Positions 50,860-61,900 of a stretch of 64,000 nt of DNA are shown here, in pieces. This stretch comes from Spirosoma sordidisoli. GTDB taxonomy: Bacteria > Bacteroidota > Bacteroidia > Cytophagales > Spirosomataceae. The number at the start of each line of letters is the position of its first letter. Positions within the stretch are counted from its first letter, which is position 1. The DNA lies in NCBI RefSeq assembly GCF_004138325.1, contig NZ_SBLB01000001.1, forward strand, positions 1,745,855 to 1,809,854, in the 5' to 3' direction. The translations under genes were made by a program, and so were the position numbers. Under the pieces are notes generated by a model. That model was not told the origin of the DNA. It saw nothing but the letters and a program-made list of their open reading frames with translations, and did no database searches.

Positions 50860-51768
50860 ATGATACTAAAAATGGACCGGTTGCCGATCGAGCTGCCTCG
50901 CCCCAACAACCCATCGCCCAATAGCGCAGCCGCCGTACAGGAACTGCTGGGCGGTAAATTCGGGGAGATGTCGACCCTGATGAATTACACGTACCAGTCG
51001 TTCAACTTTCGGGGACGTAAGAAACTACGGCCTTTCTATGATCTGATCTGCTCCATTGCGGGCGAAGAATACGGTCATATCGAGGTAGTTTCGTACACGA
51101 CGAATCTCCTGCTGACGGGCGTAAGCAAACGCGGCATGGACCCGACCACCACCCCGCTGGCCAACGGTGTTGACGCGCGCAATACGAGCCACTTTATAGC
51201 CAGTGGCCAATCAGCCTTACCAATGGACTCGATGGGTCGGTTCTGGTCGGGCGAGAACGTCTTCAGCAGCGGCAACCTCAAGCTCGATCTGCTCCACAAT
51301 TTCTTCCTCGAATGCGGAGCACGGGCCAACAAGATGCGCGTCTACGAAATGGTCGACGACCCAACCGCGCGGACCATGGTGGGGTATCTGCTGGTACGGG
51401 GCGGTTTACACGTGGTAGCGTATGCCAAAGCCCTTGAAAAACTGACGGGAGTAGAAGTAACCAAACTGCTGCCTATTCCGGATCTGAGCAACGATGCGTT
51501 CCCCGAAGCCCGAAAGTTCATGGACGAGAAGCTTCACCTGCAGCTGTATACCTTTAGCCAGGAAGACTACAAGCAGGCCGGTCTGATCTGGAACGGCCCC
51601 CACCCCGAAGACGGGCAGGAGTGCGTAGTCATTGAAGGGGCCATACCCGGCTACCCGGTTCCCGACCTCGACGAGGAGCCGCAGCTGAACGCCCCCGGCG
51701 CCGACGATTTCGACCCGCAGATGTTTGCCGATATGGCCAAGAAAATGGGAATCGATTATAAATATTAA
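50860..51768 (+). CDS. Manganese catalase family protein
   Basis: 302 residues, a ferritin-like four-helix bundle. Likely metal ligands are Glu36 in GGKFGEMSTLMNYTYQSF, Glu70 and His73 in IAGEEYGHIEVV, and a second Glu/His pair in FFLECGARANKM and RGGLHVVAYAKAL. It disproportionates hydrogen peroxide using a dinuclear manganese centre. The C-terminal extension (about 240-302) is typical. Single gene with its own terminator. Confidence 0.92.
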   Translation: MILKMDRLPIELPRPNNPSPNSAAAVQELLGGKFGEMSTLMNYTYQSFNFRGRKKLRPFYDLICSIAGEEYGHIEVVSYTTNLLLTGVSKRGMDPTTTPLANGVDARNTSHFIASGQSALPMDSMGRFWSGENVFSSGNLKLDLLHNFFLECGARANKMRVYEMVDDPTARTMVGYLLVRGGLHVVAYAKALEKLTGVEVTKLLPIPDLSNDAFPEARKFMDEKLHLQLYTFSQEDYKQAGLIWNGPHPEDGQECVVIEGAIPGYPVPDLDEEPQLNAPGADDFDPQMFADMAKKMGIDYKY

Positions 51769-51802
51769 CCGGATCTTGTCATGACCCGGAAGTAATCATA
51801 GA

Positions 51803-51832
51803 AAAAGGCGCTGATTTCTGTCAGCGCCTTTT
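51803..51832. terminator. Bidirectional terminator
   Basis: A 12-bp perfect stem (51803-51814 with 51821-51832), 6-nt loop, A and T tracts, between the catalase and the convergent aminotransferase gene. Confidence 0.88.
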
Positions 51833-51853
51833 CCCATTTCTGGTAGTAGTCAA

Positions 51854-52993
51854 TTACGATATCACTTTCAGTCCTTCGGCAAAGGCCTGCATCTGGGGCA
51901 TGGTACCCAGGCTCACGCGGCACCAGTACTGACCGTCAAATTTCCACTGACGGATGCTTACGCCCTGGCTCATCATCTTGGCTACGAAGTCCTCGCCCTT
52001 CATCCGGATCGGGAACAGCACGAAGTTAGTGCCCGACGGCAGGTATGTGTAGCCGTTGGTTTTCAGGGTTTCGTACAGGTATTCGCGCGCTTCGAGGCCT
52101 TTGGCCAGCGAATACTTGATAAAATCCTGATCGGTATAGCAGGCCAGACCGGCCCGGATGGTGGTCATTGTCAGACCGCCGGGTCCCCCGCCCCACTTGC
52201 TGATGGCCGCCAGCGTATCGGGCTGGCCAACCAGATAGCCCAACCGCAAACCAGCCATGCCGTAGATTTTTGAGAACGTACGCGCGACCAGCACGTTCTG
52301 GCCTTTTTTCACGTTGTCGATCACCGAGAATTTGGCCGGGTCGCTGGTGTAGTGAATATAAGCCTCGTCGGCAAACACGGGCTTTTTGGCCGACACCCGG
52401 TCGACAAACGCCCGCAGCGCCACCGGATCGATGGTTACGCCCGTTGGGTTGTTCGGGTTGTTGATGTACACCATGCTCGTATTGTCGCCGATGCGCTTTT
52501 CCATCTCGGCCAGGTTGTGGTCGTAGTTGCCGGCCGTCAGGGGTACTTTCTCCCATTTGGCGCCGTGCTGAACCGCGGCCCGCATCAGCTGCTCGTACGT
52601 AGGGTCGGCCGAGATGATCGTGCCGCCGGGCTTGGCGTAGCTGTAGTGCATCGCAGCCGCAACCAGCAGTGATCCCGAACCGGGTGCCAGCAGTACCTGC
52701 TCCTCGGCCACACCTTCCTGCTCAGCAATCATCTTACGCAGCTGGGTAGCGTACTGAAACGGATACAGGTAGCCTTCCTGCGCAGCATCGTTGATGGCTT
52801 TCAGCGCCTTGGGCGACGGGCCGTAGGGGTTCTCGTTGGCCGACAGACGGGCTTTCATGGCGCCTTTGGGCGGCAGCACCGGCGCCGTTGGAGCGGCATC
52901 GAGCCATGGTTCACAATATCCGGCCTGTGCCGTTGCAAGACCTAATCCAGAAACCAGACCAGCCCGCAGCCAGTCACGACGATTGATTGACAT
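51854..52993 (-). CDS. Tat-exported class I/II aminotransferase, HisC-like
   Basis: 379 residues. A Tat-type leader (NRRDWLRAGLVSGLGLATAQ) precedes a full fold type I PLP enzyme: LSANENPYGPSP, LLAPGSGSLLVAAAM, INNPNNPTGV, VFADEAYIHY and TFSKIYGMAGLRLGY with PLP Lys242. The start of the mature part resembles histidinol-phosphate aminotransferase. The twin-arginine leader implies export after cofactor insertion, so the substrate would be periplasmic and a role in histidine synthesis is unlikely. Confidence 0.88.
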   Translation of the reverse strand: MSINRRDWLRAGLVSGLGLATAQAGYCEPWLDAAPTAPVLPPKGAMKARLSANENPYGPSPKALKAINDAAQEGYLYPFQYATQLRKMIAEQEGVAEEQVLLAPGSGSLLVAAAMHYSYAKPGGTIISADPTYEQLMRAAVQHGAKWEKVPLTAGNYDHNLAEMEKRIGDNTSMVYINNPNNPTGVTIDPVALRAFVDRVSAKKPVFADEAYIHYTSDPAKFSVIDNVKKGQNVLVARTFSKIYGMAGLRLGYLVGQPDTLAAISKWGGGPGGLTMTTIRAGLACYTDQDFIKYSLAKGLEAREYLYETLKTNGYTYLPSGTNFVLFPIRMKGEDFVAKMMSQGVSIRQWKFDGQYWCRVSLGTMPQMQAFAEGLKVIS

Positions 52994-53102
52994 AATTGTG
53001 TATAAGTTGTTGGTAATGGGGTTTCCTGTAACGGATATTGGTTTACAGCCAGCCGCTGCCCCAGGGCAATAAGCCAGCCGTAAACCAACCTCTGCTTACG
53101 TA

Positions 53103-53582
53103 TTAATTGACACCTTGTACTCGGGACAGCCGCGAGAAGGCCTGTCCTTTGTACTCACCTGACCAGGTCAGTTGAACACTACTACCCGCTCTTGGCGCCG
53201 TTACGCCCAGCTCAGCCCAGGTCTTTGTCAGGCTGGCTTTACCGGTTCCGTCAGTTTTGAGATCACCGAGTGCTTTCCCGTCACGCGTGGTCAGCCTTAC
53301 GGTCAGCGACGTCACCGGAATCGAATCGATCCCGACTTTATTATCCAGAATACCACTTTTGTCGAGTTCGTAGATCCGCACGCCCATCACGACGGGGCCC
53401 GTCACTTTCTGCGATACCACGGGTTCGGCCGTCAGGCCACCCCCATCGCCGGTAGCGTTGTCGATCACGACCAGTACCGGAGCGGCTACGCGGTCGATAA
53501 ACGGATCGTCTTTCTTCATGCAGCCAGCCAGCGAGCCCAGGGCCAGCAGCGCCATTATCGGGTAAATTCTATATCGTTTCAT
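53103..53582 (-). CDS. Lipoprotein of unknown function, SusCD-linked
   Basis: 159 residues from MKRYR at 53582. Lipobox SLAGC (Cys21). A beta-rich, Ig-like mature part (VTGPVVMGVRIYELDK, LTVRLTTRDGKALGDLKTDGTGKASL, SVQLTWSGEYKGQAF). It follows susD by 33 bases on the same strand and is probably the third gene of that operon, perhaps a surface binding protein. No family recognised. Confidence 0.7.
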   Translation of the reverse strand: MKRYRIYPIMALLALGSLAGCMKKDDPFIDRVAAPVLVVIDNATGDGGGLTAEPVVSQKVTGPVVMGVRIYELDKSGILDNKVGIDSIPVTSLTVRLTTRDGKALGDLKTDGTGKASLTKTWAELGVTAPRAGSSVQLTWSGEYKGQAFSRLSRVQGVN

Positions 53583-53615
53583 TGGTCGATAATCTTGTTT
53601 GTTGTACATGCGATC

Positions 53616-55076
53616 TTACTTCTCCGCCCACCACAGTTTCGACTTGGTGTCGTTTTTACCGCCAATCATCTCGACGCCTTTCTTGTAGTTGGCTTCGTTC
53701 AGCGACACTTCAGAACCCGGATAAGGCAGGCGGGTGGGCAGAACGCCGTCGTTCTCGAATACCGCGCGCGGATCTTTGGCAGGCAGCACCGGCAGGCCCG
53801 TACGGCGATACTCGGTCCAGGCTTCGAGGCCCTGGCCAAACAGCGCGATCCATTTCTGCTCCATAATTTTCTCTTTCGATACGGCCCCAACCGTTTTCAG
53901 GTACGCGTCAGACACTTTCAGCCCGTACTGATCGAACGAAGCGGTTATGCCTCTCTCGAAATAGCTCTGAGCCGACCCGCTGATATCGCCATCCTGAGCC
54001 GCTTCGGCCAGGATCAGGTTCAGCTCGGCAAACGTCATCAGCACTTCGGGTGCCGTCTGCTGAATGAAATACGAACCGATGTTCGAGCTGACGCCCAGGT
54101 AGGTAGTGGCGATGGCGTCGGGCAAACCGTTGGCGTGGCCGAGGTATTTACCATCCTTGTTGGGCTGGGCAAACACCGTCAGGCGGGCATCGCCCAGTTC
54201 CGTGAGCCGGTCAACGAACGTCTTGCTCATGTTCCAGTCCGTACGGCTGTCGTTGACCATAACCATGTACAGCTCGTTGCTGCTCGACAGGACCGTGGTA
54301 CATTTCAGGCTTGCGTTGTCGGCGTTGCTCGTGAAAATGGGGTACTTGGCCGGATCACCCAGAATTTCGGCCATGATGGCTTTCGACTCGGCGGGTTTCT
54401 TGACCGCCTGCCGGTTAGCCAGCCGCAGCCGCAGCGAGTTGGCAAACTTCTTCCACTTGGTAATGTCGCCGTTATAGAGAATATCGCCCGACACGGCCGG
54501 CCCGCCAACGGTCAGCTTGTCGTTGGCCGTTTTCAGGTCGGCCAGCAGACCAGCGTAGATCTTATCCATCGAGTCGTAAGACGGACTGTAAATGGGCGCG
54601 TCGGTCGTGCCTTTGAGCGCTTCCGTATACGGGATAGGGCCGTACAGATCAGCCAGCAGCGAGAACGTCCAGGACCGCATCACCAGCGCAATGCCTTCAA
54701 AATTGGTGTTCTGATAGGCCGCACCGGGCTGCGACAGGGCAATGATCCGCTGGTAGTTGACCAGACCGTCGTTGAACAGGGCTTTCCAGTTGTTGTTGTA
54801 GAAAGCCGGGTTCAGCCCGTAGTTGTCGCCCTCGTTGGAGTAGATATTACGCGAGAGGTACTGCATCCAGAGCATAGCCCCGTCCAGGTTGAGCCGCTCG
54901 AAGCGGGTTCGGCCACCCCAGGAGCGGTCGATGGTGTATTCGAGCGCGTACGGCAGCAGAAACTGCGGCCCAAGACTGGTGGGGTTGTTGGGGTCCACGT
55001 TCATCTTGTCAAAGTCCTTGGTGCAGGAAGAGACCGTCAGAAGTGCCGCTATAGCGAGTAAGAATGTGCGTTTCAT
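53616..55076 (-). CDS. SusD/RagB-type nutrient-binding lipoprotein
   Basis: 486 residues. Lipobox VSSC (Cys18) followed by TKDFDKMNVDPNNPT, the signature of the SusD-like group 2. Helical TPR-like units with WTFSLLADLYGPIPYTEA, KKFANSLRLRLANR, MTFAELNLILAEAA and IMEQKWIALFGQGLEAWTEYRRTG. It forms the lid over the SusC pore encoded just upstream and binds the incoming nutrient on the cell surface. The nutrient is unknown; no glycoside hydrolase or peptidase gene is nearby. Confidence 0.93.
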   Translation of the reverse strand: MKRTFLLAIAALLTVSSCTKDFDKMNVDPNNPTSLGPQFLLPYALEYTIDRSWGGRTRFERLNLDGAMLWMQYLSRNIYSNEGDNYGLNPAFYNNNWKALFNDGLVNYQRIIALSQPGAAYQNTNFEGIALVMRSWTFSLLADLYGPIPYTEALKGTTDAPIYSPSYDSMDKIYAGLLADLKTANDKLTVGGPAVSGDILYNGDITKWKKFANSLRLRLANRQAVKKPAESKAIMAEILGDPAKYPIFTSNADNASLKCTTVLSSSNELYMVMVNDSRTDWNMSKTFVDRLTELGDARLTVFAQPNKDGKYLGHANGLPDAIATTYLGVSSNIGSYFIQQTAPEVLMTFAELNLILAEAAQDGDISGSAQSYFERGITASFDQYGLKVSDAYLKTVGAVSKEKIMEQKWIALFGQGLEAWTEYRRTGLPVLPAKDPRAVFENDGVLPTRLPYPGSEVSLNEANYKKGVEMIGGKNDTKSKLWWAEK

Positions 55077-55170
55077 AGTTAGTCGTTTTCCGTTTTCAGC
55101 GTCCGGCCGGCGGTACTGGATGGCCCCGTTGCGACCTGTCCGGTACCGCGGTCCGGCCTACCGATACCCA

Positions 55171-58100
55171 TTAAAAACTTAGATTCAGGTTAACCCCTAC
55201 ACTGCGCGACGAGGGTAGCTCGCCATAGGCAAAGCCCTGCTGGTTACCACCAAACCGGTCAACTTCCGGATCGATGTGCGGGTGGTTGCTGAACAGCATC
55301 AGCAGGTTCCGGCCCACGACCGAAATCTTGGCCGAGCGGATAAACTTACCGGCCAGCAGCGAGGCAGGCAGGGCATAGCCGATGGTAGCTTCGCGCAGTT
55401 TCACGTACGACCCGTCGTAGATAACCGCTTCGTGGTACCGGCGTGGGTTGTTGTAGCTATAGAGCGTGCTGGCGGGCATGATGACCGTGTTAGGCACATA
55501 CTGAGGGCTCTCGGCCGTACCGATGTTGACAACGCCCTTGCCGATGATGCCTTCTTCGCGACCAACAGCGGTCTCTTCGTACTGGCCTGTCCAGCGGGCG
55601 GTACCGGTTCCTTCATCGTAGAAGTCACCTCCCATTTTCACGTCGACCAGGGCCGACAGAACGATGCCTTTATAGCTCACCGTGTTCAACCAGCCACCGG
55701 TCCACTTCGGCTGAATGTTACCCAGCACTTTAGGATCCGTAGCAACGACCGGCAGGCCGTTCCGGTAAATGATCTGGCCATCCGGTGCCCGCTCGAAACC
55801 GATGCCGAACAGGGTGCCGTAGGGCTGGCCCACGCGAGCCTCGGAGTTGAGGCCCTGGCGGGTGTTGAGCACGTAGGTAGTCAGGCCGTCGGCGAGGGCG
55901 TCGACCCGGTTCCGGTTGCGGGCGAAGTTCAGCGTGGTTTCCCAGGTCAGGCCCATGGGCAGCCGCACGGGCGTACCGGTCAGTACGATCTCGACGCCCT
56001 GGTTGGTCAGCTGACCGGCGTTCAGGATCCGCTGGTTATAGCCGCTGGCTTTCGAGATGTCGACGGCCAGAATCTGGTTGCGCGATGTCTGCTTGTAGTA
56101 CGTCACGTCCAGGCCGATGCGGCCTTTCAGGAAACGCAGGTCAACACCCAGCTCGGTGCCGGTGGTGATTTCGGGCTTGAGCGTTGCGTTGGCGATGGTC
56201 GTGTTTTCGTAGAACTCAGGAATCGATCCGTTCCAGGAACCACCCGCCCGGAAGGTCTGGGCCAGCTGGTAGGGGTCGGTGTCGTTACCCACCTGCGCCA
56301 CGCTGGCCCGGATTTTACCGAACGACAGCACGTTGCTCTGAATACCCAGCAGCTCGGTCAGCACCGCCGAGGCCGAAACCGATGGGTAGAAGTACGAACG
56401 GGCTTCGGTGGGCAGCGTGCTCGACCAGTCGTTACGGGCCGTAGCGTTCAGGAACAGCGAGTTGCGCCAGCCGAATTCGACCGACCCGAATACGCTGTTC
56501 ATCTGCGACTCCCGAATGGTACTTTCGGCCGTGTTCTGGCTCGGATTCGAGTTGGCCAGGTTGTAAACGCCATCTACGACCAGCTGACCCACCCGGGTGA
56601 AGTTCCGCTTGTAATAATTGATGCGCTGTACGCCCCCCAGCTGCACGGTCGTGGTCAGCTCGGACGTGATGTTCTTGTTGAAGGTGAATAACAGGTCGTG
56701 GTTCGTTTCCTGCCGGCGCAGAATCTCTTCCGAATACTGGCCCGGCGTCTGGTTCCCGTTCCGAACCCGCTCAAAGTTGATGATGTTGATCCGCGTATCG
56801 GACCAGTAGTCGGTACCGCTCCGCAGCATGACGCTCAGCGACGGCAGAATTTTGTAGTTCAGCGCCATGTTGCCTACCAGCCGGTCTTTGTCGTTGGTGA
56901 AGGGCAGCAACTCGGTCAGGTAATACGGGTTGGTAAAGAATGTGTGCTGCCAGTTCGGCGGATCGGTATCGGCCGGGCGACCGGGTAGCGCACGCTGGAT
57001 GTGCGTAGCCGAATAATCGCGCCAGTTGCGGATCTTGGTCCAATCGGTCTGGCGGTGCGCCCAGATAAACTGCTGCCCTTCCTGATAGCCCCGGTTACCA
57101 CCCGATTTTACGTATTCGGCCGAAATCGATACGTTCAGCTTGGGCGTGAAGTTGTAGTTGGTGTTCAGCTTGTAGTTGTTCCGGAAGAAATCATTGTAAT
57201 ACATGATACCATCCTGGGTAAGCCGCCCCACACTCAGCCGGAAATTTCCTTTGTCGTTACTGCCCGACAGCGCTACGTTGTTGGTAAACGTTTTACCCGT
57301 TTGCCAGTAGTCGGCGTAGTTGTTGGGAGTCGGGGTCAGGGGCGCCACGCCGGTACCGCTCCACCAGTGGCGAACCAGACGCCCGTCCATGGGAGCGCCC
57401 CAGCTTTCGTCGGTGCCTTCGGTGCCGCTCAGCGGAGCCAGCGGGCCGTAAGCCGACCGGTACTGCGCTATCTCGGCCGGGTTGGTGATGGCCCCGCTCC
57501 AGCCGTCGGTATACCAGGTACGGTAGCCGTTACCACCGCCGTAGGTGTTCTGAAACTGTGGGGTAATCCAGGGGCGCTCGAACGTGGTGTTCGAGTTGAT
57601 CTCGACCCCGATCCCTTTGGTACCCGCGCCCGATTTCGTCGTGACCAGGATAACCCCGTTGGCCGCCCGCGAGCCGTAAAGCGCAGCTGCGTTGGGCCCT
57701 TTCAGTACGCTGATATCCTGAATGTTATCCGGGTTGATTTCGGAGAGGCCACCGCCAAACTGTTTTTCGCTGGTTTGCTGGATCGGTACCCCGTCTACAA
57801 CGATCAGGGGCTGGTTGTTGCCCGAGACCGAAGCTGCGCCCCGAATCTGAATGGCGGAGCCGCTGCCGGGGCCGCCGTTGCTGCTGATGCGCAGACCGGC
57901 TACTTTACCCGACAGGGAGTTGGCTACGTTGGTGGCCCGGGCTTCGGTGAGCGAACCGCCTTTGATTTCCTGCACCCCGTAGCCCAGTGATTTTACTTCT
58001 TTCTTGACCCCGAAGGCCGTTACGACCACTTCGGAGAGCGAGCGCACGTCGGACCGGAGGGTAAAGTCCAGCACCGACCGGCTACCGACTTTCATTTCTT

Positions 58101-58338
58101 CGGTCATGAACCCAATGGAGCTGAAGGTCAGAACAGCCTCGTCGTTGGGCACACTCAGCGTATATTTTCCTTTTGAGTCGGTCGTGGTACCGACCGACGT
58201 CCCTTTCAGCACGACGTTCACGCCCGGTAGCGGTCCCTCCTCGGCCGAACTCACCGTGCCCGTCAGTAAACGGGACTGCGCCTGAGCGGTTAATCCTGCC
58301 AGGCACCAGAAAAGAGCGTAGAGTAATAGTTTTCGCAT
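55171..58338 (-). CDS. SusC/RagA-type TonB-linked outer membrane protein
   Basis: 1055 residues. Signal peptide (to TAQAQ), an N-terminal carboxypeptidase-regulatory-like domain (TGTVSSAEEGPLPGVNVVLKG), the TonB box region (SEVVVTAFGVKKEVKSLGYG), plug with IQIRGAASVSGNNQPLIVVDG and ISVLKGPNAAALYGSRAANG, and a 22-strand barrel to the end (SVGVNLNLSF). It imports a nutrient using TonB energy. First gene of an operon with susD and a small lipoprotein, and divergent from a second SusC gene. Confidence 0.95.
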   Translation of the reverse strand: MRKLLLYALFWCLAGLTAQAQSRLLTGTVSSAEEGPLPGVNVVLKGTSVGTTTDSKGKYTLSVPNDEAVLTFSSIGFMTEEMKVGSRSVLDFTLRSDVRSLSEVVVTAFGVKKEVKSLGYGVQEIKGGSLTEARATNVANSLSGKVAGLRISSNGGPGSGSAIQIRGAASVSGNNQPLIVVDGVPIQQTSEKQFGGGLSEINPDNIQDISVLKGPNAAALYGSRAANGVILVTTKSGAGTKGIGVEINSNTTFERPWITPQFQNTYGGGNGYRTWYTDGWSGAITNPAEIAQYRSAYGPLAPLSGTEGTDESWGAPMDGRLVRHWWSGTGVAPLTPTPNNYADYWQTGKTFTNNVALSGSNDKGNFRLSVGRLTQDGIMYYNDFFRNNYKLNTNYNFTPKLNVSISAEYVKSGGNRGYQEGQQFIWAHRQTDWTKIRNWRDYSATHIQRALPGRPADTDPPNWQHTFFTNPYYLTELLPFTNDKDRLVGNMALNYKILPSLSVMLRSGTDYWSDTRINIINFERVRNGNQTPGQYSEEILRRQETNHDLLFTFNKNITSELTTTVQLGGVQRINYYKRNFTRVGQLVVDGVYNLANSNPSQNTAESTIRESQMNSVFGSVEFGWRNSLFLNATARNDWSSTLPTEARSYFYPSVSASAVLTELLGIQSNVLSFGKIRASVAQVGNDTDPYQLAQTFRAGGSWNGSIPEFYENTTIANATLKPEITTGTELGVDLRFLKGRIGLDVTYYKQTSRNQILAVDISKASGYNQRILNAGQLTNQGVEIVLTGTPVRLPMGLTWETTLNFARNRNRVDALADGLTTYVLNTRQGLNSEARVGQPYGTLFGIGFERAPDGQIIYRNGLPVVATDPKVLGNIQPKWTGGWLNTVSYKGIVLSALVDVKMGGDFYDEGTGTARWTGQYEETAVGREEGIIGKGVVNIGTAESPQYVPNTVIMPASTLYSYNNPRRYHEAVIYDGSYVKLREATIGYALPASLLAGKFIRSAKISVVGRNLLMLFSNHPHIDPEVDRFGGNQQGFAYGELPSSRSVGVNLNLSF

Positions 58339-58951
58339 GTTAGTTAGGTTGTTTTAACGAGTTGCCTGCGCCCGGTCGTCCGGGCGATGCCGAATACTAG
58401 CCGCCCGATCCGAATCGCCCGAAACCAACCGGGCGCAATGCAACCGCTTCTGCAGACCGTAGGGTTGCAGATACATGAAGTACATTCAGCTAAAAGGGTA
58501 CGTGTTGCTGCCTCGTCCTATCCACACGCGCATGGATCAGGGGATGGGCAACGCTCGTTCTGACAGCATTCCGTCCAGCAGACGGCTAGCTATACTCCTG
58601 ACCGTTCGCCGGGCGAAACGGAAGTAGGATGTCATCGACTGCCCCACAAGTGCGGCCAGTGAACAGTCGATACGGGAAGTTGTTCTGTTGTACTAAAAAT
58701 CGATGTACCAAATATAGGCCCTTAATCAAATATCCAAATAACATTTTGATAAATTTTATCGATACATCAATAATATTCTACATAATCATACTTTATCAAA
58801 ATATACTACAAGTCTTAGAGAAAACTTTTTCTTGCTTTAGTCCTACTTTAATTTCTTTCTGTAATAATCCTATGGGAGTTGTATATCTATGGATTTAAGG
58901 GCAATTTTGACCCCGTTTTCCATATAATTCTTATTTCTCCCCTACTTGCTT
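58339..58951. promoter_or_regulatory. Control region between two divergent susC genes
   Basis: About 610 bases. The left part is GC-rich with a hairpin at 58369-58386 (CGCCCGG with CCGGGCG) in the leader of the minus-strand susC. From about 58680 to 58930 the sequence turns sharply AT-rich, with runs such as TTTTGATAAATTTTATCGAT. No TAnnTTTG box at a convincing place. An 89-codon frame at 58629-58898 looks accidental. Confidence 0.55.
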
Positions 58952-61900
58952 ATGAGGTTATTTGTACGCAGTATACTTCTCATACTGCTTTGTTCATCAA
59001 CATTCATGGCTGCGCTGGCTCAGGATCGGACGATCTCAGGTCGGGTCACATCGGCCGACGATAACCAGCCTATTCCCGGAGCCAGCGTGGTGGTACGTGG
59101 CAGCACACGGGGTACAACGACCGACGCGAACGGTAATTTTCGCATCCAGGCCACTCGTGGTCAGGCACTTCGGATCAGCTTTATCGGTACCACTACACAG
59201 GACGTTACTATCGGCAACGCTGATGTAATCAACGTGGCGCTGAAGCAGGAAGCCAACGCGCTGAACGAAGTGGTGGTTACCGCGCTCGGGATCGAGCGGG
59301 AGAAACGTCAGCTGGGCTATGCCGTTACCGAAGTAGCCGGTCAGGATCTGGCCAACTCCCAGCGCGATAACTTCCTCAACGCCATTCAGGGCCGGGTGGC
59401 CGGGGTTCAGGTCGGCACATCGAGCGGGATGCCGGGCTCGTCATCGTCGGTCATTATTCGGGGTATCAACTCGCTCAGCGGCAACAACCAGCCGTTGTAC
59501 GTGGTAGACGGTATGCCGATCAGCAACAATACGATCTCGAGCAACAACTTTGCCTCGTCGCGGGCGGCCTCGGGTCAGTCGACCGAAAACCGGACGGTCG
59601 ATTTCAGCAACCGGGCGCAGGATATCAACCCCAACGATATCGAAACCATTACCATTCTCAAAGGCCCCGAGGCCGCAGCCCTCTACGGGGTCGAAGCTGC
59701 CAACGGTGCCATTGTGATCACCACCAAGAAAGGTCGGTCGGGACAGGGTCGTATCAGCTATACCAACAGCTTCACCTGGCAGCAGACCGGCCCGCTGCCC
59801 AAAACCCAGCGCGTTTACGGGCAGGGTAACAACGGCGTCAGCAACAATACCAACTTCAACGCCTTTGGGCCGCGGATTCCGGAAAACGACACCTTGTATA
59901 ATAACGCCGAAAATTTCCTACGTACCGGCACCGGCCAGCGGCATAACCTCTCGTTCGACGGTGGTACCGATCGGTACACGTACCGGCTGTCGGCGGGGTA
60001 TACCAGCTCGGAGGGCGTTATTCCAACCACTGACTATAAACGACTCAACATCACCCTGGGCGGTACGGCCAAACTGACCGACAAACTCTCGCTCGAGTCG
60101 ACGATTCAGTACATTAATACCGACAACCGGAAGGTATCCAAAGGAGCCAACAGCTTCCTGATCGGGATGCTCTCCTGGCCCGTTACCGACGACATGAGCA
60201 ACTACCTCAACCCGGACGGATCGCGTCGGCGGGCTACGGTGGGCAATACGGAAGTCGAAAACCCGTATTTCGATATCAACAAGAACCTGCTGCGCGACCG
60301 GGGCAACCGGGTCGTTACCAACGTGGGGGGTAATTATACCGTAGCCGACTGGCTGACGCTATCGGCCCGCGTCGGTCTGGATGCGTTCTCGACCCAGTAC
60401 CTGATCAAATACCACCCCGAATCGAACCGGTCGGGCGGGGTCATTGGCGGGGCGCTCGACCAGGCAACCGACAACAACCGCACCCTTACGGCGCAGTATT
60501 TTGCGACGCTGAAACGCACTTTCGGCAAACTGGATGCCTCGCTGCTGGTTGGTCAGGCTATCTACGACTACCGATACGAAGTGCTGGCCACCCGGGGTGA
60601 AAAATTCCTCGACCCCAACTTTACCTCGATCAACAACACCGATCCGCTGACGCAGAAATCGCTGTCGACGCTTCGGCAACGGCGGCTCATCGGGGCCTTT
60701 GCCAACGCTACCCTCGATTACGACAATACCGTAACGCTGACCCTGACGGGCCGTAACGACTGGTCGTCGACGTTCCCGATTCAGAACCGCTCGTTCTTCT
60801 ACCCGTCGGCCTCGCTGAGTTTTGTATTCACGGAGCTACTGCCCGATGGCGGCCTTCGCAAGGCGCTGAGCTACGGTAAGCTGCGTTTCTCGGCTGCTCA
60901 GGTGGGTAAAGAAGCCCCCGAGTATGCCACCACCCAGGCGTATGAGAACCAGACCACCACGGGCGGTGGCTTCTCGTACGGCTTTACGGCGCCCAACCCG
61001 GTGCTGCGGCCCGAGAAAGTGACCTCAGTAGAAGTAGGTACCGAACTGAAGTTTTTCAACGGCCGGTTTGGTATCGATGCGGCTTACTACCGCACAACGA
61101 GCGTGGCCCAGATCATCCGTGATCTGCGCATCAGCTACGGAACCGGTTTCGTGCTGAAAACCATCAACGGTGGTAAGCTCTGGAACAACGGAATCGAGCT
61201 GTCGCTGACGGCCGAGCCGATCCGGCAACCCAATTTCGGCTGGAACACGACCATCAACTTCACCAAGACCGACAGCCGGCTCGAACAGCTGGCCCCGGGC
61301 CTGACCGAGTTCTACAATTCTGACTCGAACGTCTACAGCAACATCCGCAACGGATCGCGGCTGGGCGGCCCGCTGACCACCCTGACCGGCAACAGCTACC
61401 TGCGCAACGCGAAGGGCGACATTTTGATCAGCCCCCTCTCGGGTCTGCCCCTGACCGAAACCGTCTGGAACGTCGTGGCCGACCGGAATCCGGACTTCGT
61501 GGTCGGTTTCCTGAACTCGTTCCGCTACCGCGACCTGTCGCTTAACTTCCTGTTCGACATCCGGAAAGGGGGCGATGTATATAACGCGACCGAGTCGTAC
61601 CTGTACCGCACCGGCCTGAGCACCAAAACGCTCGACCGCGAAACGCCCCGCGTATTTACGGGTGTGCTGAAAGACGGGCTCGAAAACTCCGACACCCCTA
61701 CCCGCAATTCGATTCAGGTTGTCCCTTACTACAACAACAATTTTTACACTTCGCTGGCCGACGAGACCTTCATCGAGCGCGACATCAACTGGGTTCGGCT
61801 GAAAGAGGTAACGGTCCGGTATAACCTGCCGACATCGGTGCTGGGCCGGTCGCGGATATTCAAATCGGCCAGTGTGTTCTTCACGGGTAACGATCTGTTC

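Noticed and set aside
53172..55061. 629-codon open frame on the + strand
   Set aside because: Antisense to susD; arginine/glycine/valine-rich shadow sequence without any domain.
58629..58898. 89-codon open frame in the control region
   Set aside because: AT-rich, hydrophobic by chance, no ribosome site and no similarity.
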